Source: Planctomycetaceae bacterium (GTDB lineage Bacteria > Planctomycetota > Planctomycetia > Pirellulales > Thermoguttaceae). From it: DNA of 5,596 bases. The stretch is from the NCBI GenBank assembly GCA_003509805.1, contig DOMV01000420.1, positions 248 through 5,843 of the forward strand, given 5' to 3'. Of this stretch, positions 1-5,454 are shown piece by piece. The first letter of the stretch is position 1, and each line of letters starts with the position of its first letter. The translations under genes were made by a program, and so were the position numbers. The notes below the pieces were generated by a model. It ran no database searches. It saw nothing but the letters and a program-made list of their open reading frames with translations, and had not been told where the DNA came from.

Positions 1-18
1 ACGAATTTTAACTGCCAA
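1..18 (-). CDS. Possible 5' end of a further gene, cut by the left window edge
   Basis: A perfect Shine-Dalgarno sequence, AAGGAG on the minus strand (bases 31 to 26), lies seven bases before a TTG codon at 18-16. Reading from there gives Met-Ala-Val-Lys-Ile-Arg and then runs off the window. The gene would be the next member of the same-strand series after the restriction endonuclease gene. Only six codons are visible, so no product can be named. The TTG start is less common than ATG, and the call rests on the ribosome binding site alone. The frame is also open upstream as far as 156, but no better start with a ribosome binding site was seen in it. Confidence 0.35.
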
Positions 19-157
19 TGTTGTTCTCCTTAAAAAAACGGACGGTGTTTGGCAAGACCCGACGGTCACGGAACCGCTCCGTGCCGAGGGGCCAACCGGT
101 GAAATCGTAAATCTTCTGAGGAAAAGGACAATTCTTTCCGTTCCTCCTATCAGTCAT
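8..157 (-). CDS. Possible 49-aa small protein spanning repeat copy 1
   Basis: An ATG at 157-155, three bases after the TAA of the restriction endonuclease gene, opens a 49-codon frame ending in TAA at 8-10. No ribosome binding site precedes the ATG. The product is not a family I recognise. Its middle holds Ile-Tyr-x3-Gly-Trp-x6-Phe-Arg-Asp-x-Arg-Val followed by Phe-Phe and Glu-Asn. The same spaced residues, preceded in both by Lys-Asn-x-Pro, occur in the frame ending at 1600 across repeat copy 2, where no usable start codon is visible. This could be a real small protein with a broken relative, or just the shadow of a non-coding repeat. Base differences between the copies fall mostly on first codon positions in this frame, which argues against selection on the protein. 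It also overlaps the better-supported start at 18. Confidence 0.22.
   Translation of the reverse strand: MTDRRNGKNCPFPQKIYDFTGWPLGTERFRDRRVLPNTVRFFKENNIGS
56..112 (-). repeat. 57-bp imperfect direct repeat, copy 1
   Basis: This 57-base unit aligns without gaps to 1678-1734 in the same orientation, with 42 of 57 bases identical by hand count. The longest shared blocks are GTCACGGAACC and GCCAACCG on the plus strand, and the unit ends in GTAAAT. An inner perfect hairpin is present here: CACGGA (67-72) and TCCGTG (78-83) with a five-base loop. Weaker outer pairing between a TTGGC and a GCCAA extends it into a long imperfect stem. The copy lies between the endonuclease stop and the start of the next gene. 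Its function is unknown. It is not a good match to the integron attC layout. Confidence 0.6.
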
Positions 158-160
158 TAC

Positions 161-739
161 TTATATTTCGTAAAGGACAACCAGTTTATTCTGACGTGCT
201 TCTTTGGTGAGCGAGGCTTGTTGTCCCGTTTCGCTTTTTTGACCTATCCAATCGGAATGGTCCAACCAACCCATCTGGATCATGAGTATTCGAGGAGTGT
301 TGGCGGAAATCTTTTCAAAGTTGATTGCTAAAAAATATCCTGATTTATCTTTGCCCGTATCGGATTTTGCATAGCTTCGATTGCCGTATATCGATTTTTG
401 GGAAGACGTCTTGATTTCAAATGAAAACACGTCGTCATACTCGCAAACGACATCCTTTTCTTTGCCGACACCTTTGCGAAAACCGGAAACATTTTTTGTA
501 ATATACTCAGGAATGACATCATGGAGAAGTGCCCCTGTCGCTTGCGGCGAAATATTCATATCACATATCTTCATGTTGAGATAAGTGTTTATTTCGCCGT
601 TGAGGATACTTTGCCATGATTTTAAGCACAAATCGACAATGCGGGCGGGCAGCGGATGTTTACTCACCAAACCCTCGGTTTGGATCGCCATTTTTCCACC
701 GACTTGTTTCCAAATGGATTCATATTGCCTTTCCCGCAT
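161..739 (-). CDS. Type II restriction endonuclease, ScaI-family-like
   Basis: This probably cuts unmodified DNA at the site protected by the overlapping methyltransferase. With the ATG at 739 the protein has 192 residues. A PD-(D/E)xK-type nuclease core is visible: Asp96 in a Lys-Asp-Val-Val segment, then Glu108-Ile-Lys110 in Phe-Ser-Phe-Glu-Ile-Lys-Thr-Ser-Ser, followed by Gly-Asn-Arg-Ser-Tyr-Ala (119-124). A later Gly-Trp-Leu-Asp-His-x-Asp-Trp-Ile-Gly-Gln stretch (157-167) and Gly-Gln-Gln are, from memory, typical of ScaI-like endonucleases (AGTACT cutters); I could not confirm this by search. Its own recognition site is not determined. The chosen start overlaps the methyltransferase gene by 20 bases and keeps the N-terminal Tyr-Glu-Ser-Ile to His-Pro-Leu part that the family seems to have. 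An ATG at 691, preceded by GGTGG, would give 176 residues. No truncation or frameshift is seen. Confidence 0.87.
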   Translation of the reverse strand: MRERQYESIWKQVGGKMAIQTEGLVSKHPLPARIVDLCLKSWQSILNGEINTYLNMKICDMNISPQATGALLHDVIPEYITKNVSGFRKGVGKEKDVVCEYDDVFSFEIKTSSQKSIYGNRSYAKSDTGKDKSGYFLAINFEKISANTPRILMIQMGWLDHSDWIGQKSETGQQASLTKEARQNKLVVLYEI

Positions 740-1598
740 TTTCGAAGGAAAACAAGTCGATCCGGCTTGCATTTTGCCGAGCGGATTGCATCCGTTTTTT
801 GGCGATTTCACAGTATTCCGGCTTGATCTCAAAGCCGACACAAAAACGCCCATGTTTTGCGCAAGATTCAAAGGTCGTGCCTGAGCCGACAAAGGGGTCG
901 AAAACAATGTCGTTTTCGTTTGTAAAACCCAGTACCAACCGGTCGATCAAATCCGTCGGAAATTGGCAAGGGTGCGGCGTACGTTCGAGCGACGAACGAT
1001 CACGGCCCGTCGTTACTTTGGCAATTTCCCATACATCGGATGGATTTTTTCCGAGGGTATTCACCCTTGGTTTGCCGTTTCTTTTGGAATTCGGATACTT
1101 GACATTCTTATCACGAATGGCGTCTAAATTAAACGTGTAATTCAGACTGTCTTTTACATACCACAGCACTTTCTCGTTGCGGGGGCTCAAGTAGTTCTTA
1201 CAGGCCACTCCCGCTGAATAGTTCCACACGATTTCCTGGTTCAGGTAGAGAGGAATTTTATCCCAAAGCAAATAAGGAATGGGCACGGCACGCCCCTTAC
1301 CCTCGATGGAAACATACCCCAGATTCAGCAACAACGCCCCATCCTCCACCAGAAGCCGACTCGCACCGTTTATCCAATCAACAGACCACGCAACATATTC
1401 TTCGAGCGGCCTTACATTTTCATATTCTTTACCGATGTTGTATGGAGGACTGGTAATAACGGCATGAAACATCCGGGAATCAATTCTTTTCAAGTAATCC
1501 AGTACGTCGCCACAAAACAAAACACCGTTTTCGTTTTCAAAAAACGGCTTCCCCGGCAGCGTCGCCAATCGAGTTTTTATGGTTGCAAGGTCAGTCAT
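720..1598 (-). CDS. DNA methyltransferase of the type II R-M pair (N4-cytosine or N6-adenine)
   Basis: This modifies the host DNA at the site cut by the downstream endonuclease, using S-adenosylmethionine. From the ATG at 1598 the protein has 292 residues. Motif IV, Thr-Ser-Pro-Pro-Tyr-Asn (49-54), comes before motif I, Phe-Asp-Pro-Phe-Val-Gly-Ser-Gly-Thr-Thr (233-242). A His-Pro-Cys-Gln-Phe-Pro segment (209-214) lies just before motif I, as is usual in this class. The order is that of beta-type amino-methyltransferases. The SPPY form and the ScaI-like partner favour N4-cytosine methylation, but N6-adenine cannot be excluded. The start at 1598 is chosen because the methylase domain begins soon after it. 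An in-frame ATG at 1712 would add 38 residues with no recognisable domain. The ribosome binding site is weak: GGTGG lies rather far upstream. The gene follows repeat copy 2. Confidence 0.95.
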   Translation of the reverse strand: MTDLATIKTRLATLPGKPFFENENGVLFCGDVLDYLKRIDSRMFHAVITSPPYNIGKEYENVRPLEEYVAWSVDWINGASRLLVEDGALLLNLGYVSIEGKGRAVPIPYLLWDKIPLYLNQEIVWNYSAGVACKNYLSPRNEKVLWYVKDSLNYTFNLDAIRDKNVKYPNSKRNGKPRVNTLGKNPSDVWEIAKVTTGRDRSSLERTPHPCQFPTDLIDRLVLGFTNENDIVFDPFVGSGTTFESCAKHGRFCVGFEIKPEYCEIAKKRMQSARQNASRIDLFSFENAGKAI

Positions 1599-1651
1599 GT
1601 TACCAAAATTCCCACCGGCGACAATCTCGAATGATCGCTTTTTTGATTTTT

Positions 1652-1676
1652 GGATTTTCAAAAAACACGAAAATCC
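1652..1676. repeat. Perfect inverted repeat upstream of the methyltransferase
   Basis: GGATTTTC (1652-1659) is followed after nine A-rich bases by its reverse complement GAAAATCC (1669-1676), so an 8-bp stem can form. It lies 54 bases upstream of the methyltransferase ATG and next to repeat copy 2. No T-tract follows on either strand, so it is not a convincing terminator. It could be an operator or an RNA hairpin in the methyltransferase leader, or chance in an A/T-rich stretch. Confidence 0.4.
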
Positions 1677-1677
1677 C

Positions 1678-1734
1678 GACACGACCGTCACGGAACCCTT
1701 CCGAGCGATCATGCCAACCGACGAGATTGTAAAT
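1678..1734 (-). repeat. 57-bp imperfect direct repeat, copy 2
   Basis: This is the partner of the unit at 56-112, in the same orientation and 1,622 bases away. It lies between the stop of the small protein gene (1742) and the methyltransferase start (1598). The central hairpin is kept in a shorter form (CGGAA, three bases, TTCCG on the minus strand), while the outer TTGGC/GCCAA pairing of copy 1 is absent. The two copies enclose the methyltransferase and endonuclease genes, as cassette borders or a duplicated flank would. Confidence 0.6.
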
Positions 1735-1741
1735 CGGGTTT

Positions 1742-1945
1742 TCAGGCGTGTTTTTCCGCTCTGATTTGATCCAAGGTTTTGTACTCGCCTCTCTTCCTTT
1801 CCTCGAATCCTTGACCGTATGCTTCGGCTTCCTCGGTCGATAACGTTTCGATTTTGACCGTGTTGGCGGCAAGCCCTTGCAGCATTTTCCAGACCACCTC
1901 AAACTGCGTGTCGTCGGGTACGGAAACCGTGTGAAACAAAGACAT
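1742..1945 (-). CDS. Small hypothetical protein, antitoxin-like C-terminus
   Basis: A 67-residue protein that I cannot assign to a family. The first half is mixed hydrophobic and polar. The second half (from about residue 35) is strongly charged and probably helical: Glu-Thr-Leu-Ser, then Gly-x-Gly-Phe-Glu-Glu-Arg-Lys-Arg-Gly-Glu and Thr-Leu-Asp-Gln-Ile-Arg. This tail resembles the C-terminal regions of RelB- or Phd-type antitoxins, but no toxin gene is recognisable next to it. No membrane segment or obvious helix-turn-helix is seen. The ATG at 1945 is preferred for the nearby GCGGATAAG. An ATG at 1963 (73 aa) or a GTG at 2011 (89 aa, overlapping the upstream gene by 17 bases) are alternatives. 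It follows the DUF4276 gene by about 49 bases and may be the third member of that operon. Confidence 0.62.
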   Translation of the reverse strand: MSLFHTVSVPDDTQFEVVWKMLQGLAANTVKIETLSTEEAEAYGQGFEERKRGEYKTLDQIRAEKHA

Positions 1946-1994
1946 CTTATCCGCGGTGAGCATGGCGGGGGAAATCAGATTTGCTGAATCAGGT

Positions 1995-2615
1995 TTACTG
2001 AATTGGTTCACCGTCGCAAAGCGCCAGTATCGTATTCACGAACGCCTTCAGTTCCGGACAGGCTTCGACGGCGATAGTCAAGTCTTGGTCTTTGAGGACT
2101 CTCGGCGCATCCAGAACTTTGTCGTATACCTCGTTTCGTTGTCCGGTGCGATATGCCTCGGCAATATGCTTCGACGGTGGTTTGCCGTGATTGACATCCT
2201 CTGGTTTACCGCTTGGTTTCGTTTTGTCGGTCTTGGCCAATGTTTTGATTTGTTCCCAGTACGGCAAGAGCCAAGCCTCGAATTCGTATTGGGCGGCATG
2301 TGGGTAAAACCGTCTCTCCTCGCCGACCCACGTTCTCATTTTTTGTTTCGCATCTTCCGCCGTTTCAAAATCATTCGAACCTGTATAAACATCGGTCAAA
2401 GCAATCACGGCGGCGTAGTTTTTCAGATGCCGCTCCACATCTTTTTGCAGTCGTTCTTCTTTCGGCACACGCCCTTGCGAGGGCTTGAAATCCAATTTCG
2501 GTAACTTTCCCGGCAACTTTGTCTCCAAAAACCGGAGCAATACGCCTTTGAATGCCTTCTCGGTGTTTCCTTCGACGATAACCGCGATTCTTATTCCCTG
2601 CCTTTTACCCGTCAT
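1995..2615 (-). CDS. DUF4276-type protein, partner of the AAA ATPase
   Basis: A 206-residue protein that looks like the DUF4276 family, thought to be related to TOPRIM nuclease/primase folds. After the first beta strand comes Val-Glu-Gly-Asn-Thr-Glu (14-19), with Glu15 in the position of the TOPRIM glutamate. Leu-Thr-Asp-Val-Tyr (73-77) may supply the acidic metal-binding motif, and Glu-Phe-Glu-Ala-Trp-Leu-Leu (111-117) is a typical signature of this and the related RloB group. Pro-Pro-Ser-Lys (146-149) and a late Cys-Pro-Glu-Leu are also family-like. The ATG at 2615 overlaps the TGA of the ATPase gene as ATGA, which implies translational coupling and decides the start; a TTG at 2648 is less likely. 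By analogy with OLD-, PARIS- and Rlo-type pairs it would be the effector held or activated by the ATPase. That role is inference. Confidence 0.87.
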   Translation of the reverse strand: MTGKRQGIRIAVIVEGNTEKAFKGVLLRFLETKLPGKLPKLDFKPSQGRVPKEERLQKDVERHLKNYAAVIALTDVYTGSNDFETAEDAKQKMRTWVGEERRFYPHAAQYEFEAWLLPYWEQIKTLAKTDKTKPSGKPEDVNHGKPPSKHIAEAYRTGQRNEVYDKVLDAPRVLKDQDLTIAVEACPELKAFVNTILALCDGEPIQ

Positions 2616-3775
2616 GACGCCCGGCCCCCGAGCACTCCCATGTGCCAAACATCGTCAAGCGAATAATCCTCCAACCAGGATTCCAAATTCAACTCGTCAT
2701 CATCACCCCACCGGGCGGCGGTCATGCCATCCTCGTCGACGTCCAGCACCAACACTTCGCCAGGATTCAGGTTACGAATCAAACTCGTCGAATGCGTGGC
2801 AACCAAAAGCTGGGTTTTCGCGGTCGCCTTTTTCATACAACCGGCCAAAATCATCAGTAATTCCGGATGCAAACTCACTTCCGGTTCGTCAATCATCGTC
2901 AGCGGCGGCACATGCGGGTTCCGCAATATCGACGTCAGCCACAGCATGCGCAACATGCCTTCGGAAAGCTGGTTTTGGTACAGTCCTCGCTGGAAATTCT
3001 TGTCGTTCCAAATCAGTGTCACCATGCCCGCTGCCACGGTGGGCAGCGACAACGATTCAAAGCCGGGAAACGCGATTCTAAGTGTGTCGATAATCTCTTC
3101 AAACGCGCCCGGTTCCTGTTCTCGCAGGTTGTACAGCACGGACAGCAGATTGTCACCGTCCTGAGTCGGGAATAATTCGGGGACGATCTGCTGGGGTTGA
3201 CGGATGGGGACTTGGCGAGGCTTGGGATATTCAAGGTTTAACGAGCGAAATCTTTTGGTCGGCTGTGGATTAAACGAGTTGACGAAAAAAGCGTTAAAAA
3301 ATGCTTTTCGTAATTTGTCGAAATCGCCGGATGAAGCAGTATGGTGTTTCCGGCCAAATTCAAAAATTACTTCCTGCCCTCTTTTGCTACGATAATAGCT
3401 TGGCCCCAAGCGACCCGCTGGCGAGCCGTCATTGAGGAAAAGAATCTCGCAATAATGCTTTATCGTATCATCCGTTTCAATAAAATTGTTCCCCTCAATG
3501 TCCAAATCCGTGCTCACCTCAACGCCGATCGTCATCGTATCGGAACCGTCCAAAGTGGTGATTGACGATACACCGCCCAACTTGGATATCAACGTCTTTA
3601 TCCCGTTCGAATCGGACGGATATCCAACCTCCATCTCCATCACCGAGAGTGCATCAAGAATCGAACTTTTTCCCGAGCCGTTTGCCCCGATCATGACTCC
3701 CAGCGGGCGCATTTCGAGATCGAGGCTTTTAATTCGCCGGAAATTTTCGATCTTGAGCCGGGTGATGCGATTCAT
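2612..3775 (-). CDS. ABC-type AAA ATPase (AAA_15/AAA_21, OLD/RecF-like)
   Basis: A 387-residue ATPase of the SMC/RecF/OLD-like type that probably senses or transmits a signal to the DUF4276 partner. It begins Ile-Thr-Arg-Leu-Lys-Ile-Glu-Asn-Phe-Arg, typical of the class. Walker A is Gly-Ala-Asn-Gly-Ser-Gly-Lys-Ser-Ser (30-38). The ABC signature is Leu-Ser-Glu-Gly (270-273). Walker B ends Met-Ile-Asp-Glu-Pro-Glu (294-299) with catalytic Glu297, followed by His-Pro-Glu (303-305). The switch histidine is in Ala-Thr-His-Ser-Thr (326-330). No long coiled coil and no C-terminal TOPRIM domain are present, so the effector is separate. The last 25 residues hold Trp-His-Met-Gly-x-Leu-Gly-Gly, which I recall from ATPases paired with DUF4276. 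All ATPase residues are intact. The ATG lies four bases after the ffh stop. Confidence 0.94.
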   Translation of the reverse strand: MNRITRLKIENFRRIKSLDLEMRPLGVMIGANGSGKSSILDALSVMEMEVGYPSDSNGIKTLISKLGGVSSITTLDGSDTMTIGVEVSTDLDIEGNNFIETDDTIKHYCEILFLNDGSPAGRLGPSYYRSKRGQEVIFEFGRKHHTASSGDFDKLRKAFFNAFFVNSFNPQPTKRFRSLNLEYPKPRQVPIRQPQQIVPELFPTQDGDNLLSVLYNLREQEPGAFEEIIDTLRIAFPGFESLSLPTVAAGMVTLIWNDKNFQRGLYQNQLSEGMLRMLWLTSILRNPHVPPLTMIDEPEVSLHPELLMILAGCMKKATAKTQLLVATHSTSLIRNLNPGEVLVLDVDEDGMTAARWGDDDELNLESWLEDYSLDDVWHMGVLGGRAS

Positions 3776-3779
3776 TGCC

Positions 3780-5273
3780 CTACTTCTTTTTACCCTGTTT
3801 CTTCAATTTCCGGAGTTCCTTTTCCTTCTTTTTCCGGGCCAGTTCCTTTTCCTTGGTGGTGAGCCGTTTGCCGGTCCCGATTTTTTGCGTTTCGATCCGG
3901 CCGGTCGGATTGTTCGACATCTGCTGCGTCAACTGCTGGATCGCCTTCATTTTATCGCGGCCGCCCATGCCCGACATCGCTTTCATCATTTCGGCCATGG
4001 GCGTGAAGGACTTGATCAATTCGTTGATCTGGTGCGGCTGCACCCCGGCTCCGGCGGCGATGCGGCGACGGCGATTCTGGTCGATGATCTTCGGGTTGCG
4101 GCGTTCCTCCGGCGTCATGGAATCGATGATCCCGCCGACCTTCCGCATCTCGTCGTCGGCGTCGACGTTCATGTCGCCCATCATTTTGCCGATCTGCCCC
4201 ATGCCGGGTATGAAGCTGAGGAGCTTGCTGAAACTGCCGAGGCGTTTGGCCTGGCTCATCTGGGCGCGGAAATCGTCGAGCGTGAACTCGCCGCGCAGGA
4301 GCCGTTCCTGGTGCTTCTCCATCGCCTCCTTGTCGAGTTTCTCGGTCGCCTGCTCGATCAGGGAGAGCATGTCGCCCATCCCGAGAATGCGCCCGGCCAT
4401 CCGGTCGGGATGGAACTCTTCAAGAGCTTCGAGGGTTTCTCCGGTCCCGATGAATTTGATCGGGACGCCGGTGATCTGCTTGACGGAAAGAGCCGCCCCG
4501 CCGCGGGCGTCACCGTCGAGTTTCGTCAGGATCACGCCGTCGAGTTCCAGCGCCTCGTTGAACGCTTTGGCACTGTTGACGGCATCCTGCCCGGTCATCG
4601 CGTCGACGACGAAATAGACCTGGTCGGGCTGCAATTGGGATTCGATCCTGACAAGCTGCCGCATCAACTCGTCGTCGATGTGCAGCCGGCCCGCGGTGTC
4701 GAGAATCAGGATATCGCATTCGGAATGTTTCGCTTTGGCGGCGGCATCGCGACAAACCTGCACCGGATCCTTGTTGACGCGATCGGTGTACACGGCGATG
4801 CCGAGGGTCCGGCCGAGCGTTTCGAGCTGATCGATCGCCGCCGGGCGCTGGAGGTCGGCCGCGACGAGCATCGGTTTGTGACCCGCCTTGACGAGCCGAC
4901 CGGCAAGTTTGCCGCAGGTCGTCGTTTTGCCGGAACCCTGAAGGCCGCAAAGCATCAGAATCGAAAGCGATCCAGGAGATTTCTGCTTGAGGTGGAGCGA
5001 ATGATCGACCGGCCCCATGAGGGCGACCAACTCTTCGTGGACGATTTTGACAAGCTGCTCCGTCGGATCAAGCAGTTTCATGACCCGCTCGCCGAGCGCC
5101 TGTTCGGAAACCCGGGCCATGAATTCCTTGACCACCGGGAAACTGACGTCGGCTTCAAGGAGCGATTGGCGTACCAGGTCGAGCCCTTCGCGCATATTGG
5201 ACTCGGTCAGCTTCCCGCGGCCGCGAAGCGTCCGAATGGCGGACATCAGGTTGTCTTGAAGCGTTTCGAACAT
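3780..5273 (-). CDS. ffh: Signal recognition particle protein Ffh (SRP54 GTPase)
   Basis: Ffh binds SRP RNA and signal sequences emerging from ribosomes and delivers the ribosomes to FtsY at the inner membrane. The 497-residue product has an N-terminal helical domain (1-90), a GTPase domain with P-loop Gly-Leu-Gln-Gly-Ser-Gly-Lys-Thr-Thr (110-118), Asp-Leu-Gln-Arg-Pro-Ala-Ala (140-146), Asp-Thr-Ala-Gly-Arg (192-196), Thr-Lys-Leu-Asp-Gly-Asp (250-255) and Gly-Thr-Gly-Glu (277-280), and a methionine-rich M domain (about 330-460) with finger loop Pro-Gly-Met-Gly (356-359). The RNA-binding motif at 400-410 reads Asn-Arg-Arg-Arg-Arg-Ile-Ala-Ala-Gly-Ala-Gly, with Asn and Ala where Ser is common. 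The C-terminus is a lysine-rich tail. It is somewhat longer than the roughly 450 residues of E. coli Ffh. The start is the ATG at 5273; no Shine-Dalgarno is visible before it. The usual rpsP neighbour is absent. Confidence 0.98.
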   Translation of the reverse strand: MFETLQDNLMSAIRTLRGRGKLTESNMREGLDLVRQSLLEADVSFPVVKEFMARVSEQALGERVMKLLDPTEQLVKIVHEELVALMGPVDHSLHLKQKSPGSLSILMLCGLQGSGKTTTCGKLAGRLVKAGHKPMLVAADLQRPAAIDQLETLGRTLGIAVYTDRVNKDPVQVCRDAAAKAKHSECDILILDTAGRLHIDDELMRQLVRIESQLQPDQVYFVVDAMTGQDAVNSAKAFNEALELDGVILTKLDGDARGGAALSVKQITGVPIKFIGTGETLEALEEFHPDRMAGRILGMGDMLSLIEQATEKLDKEAMEKHQERLLRGEFTLDDFRAQMSQAKRLGSFSKLLSFIPGMGQIGKMMGDMNVDADDEMRKVGGIIDSMTPEERRNPKIIDQNRRRRIAAGAGVQPHQINELIKSFTPMAEMMKAMSGMGGRDKMKAIQQLTQQMSNNPTGRIETQKIGTGKRLTTKEKELARKKKEKELRKLKKQGKKK

Positions 5274-5389
5274 GGACGAGAAGGAGGGATTCAGGCTGAA
5301 AACCGATGGGGGCGGGCGCCGGTGGCGACGAGCCGGAAAAAACGTTTTTCATTACGAAAAAAAACGCCCGTAATCTCTTTGCCGACGGC

Positions 5390-5418
5390 TTCAAAAACGG
5401 TTGCGATCGTAATATAAT
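5390..5418 (+). promoter_or_regulatory. Possible sigma-70-type promoter, divergent from ffh
   Basis: A perfect TATAAT (5413-5418) is preceded, with 17 bases between, by TTCAAA (5390-5395), which matches four of the six bases of TTGACA. It would start a plus-strand transcript near 5425, away from ffh and into the hairpin at 5423-5454. Read on the minus strand the same bases give TATTAT, a fair -10 for ffh but with no partner -35. The signal is short and may be chance. Confidence 0.3.
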
Positions 5419-5422
5419 ACGG

Positions 5423-5454
5423 CGAACGGCCCCGGGAGAGGTCCCCCCCGTTCG
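5423..5454. repeat. GC-rich inverted repeat upstream of ffh
   Basis: CGAACGG (5423-5429) pairs perfectly with CCGTTCG (5448-5454), and inside the loop GGGA (5434-5437) can pair with TCCC (5442-5445). The structure lies just after the candidate plus-strand -10 box. No T-run follows on either strand, so it is unlikely to be a Rho-independent terminator. An RNA leader structure or a protein-binding site is possible. Confidence 0.45.

Noticed and set aside
56..112. Integron attC site
   Set aside because: attC runs from RYYYAAC to GTTRRRY; here GTT-type and AAC-type ends occur in the opposite order and each departs from consensus. No integrase is seen.
1745..1775. Programmed -1 frameshift joining the small protein to the methyltransferase frame at a run of five As
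   Set aside because: The frame is open, but the run is not a classic X-XXY-YYZ slippery heptamer and the methyltransferase has its own start at the domain border.
1600..1902. 100-codon minus-strand frame overlapping the small protein gene
   Set aside because: Its first two thirds lie out of frame inside the better-supported small gene and are rich in Lys, Arg and Pro. Only the repeat-derived tail is of interest, and that is treated as a finding.
3486..5417. Long open frame of 643 codons on the plus strand, opposite ffh
   Set aside because: It is antisense to an intact, clearly recognised ffh, is rich in His, Asp and Arg as reverse-strand shadows of GC-rich genes are, and shows no domain.
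5423..5454. Rho-independent terminator
   Set aside because: The stem is good but no T-tract follows on either strand.
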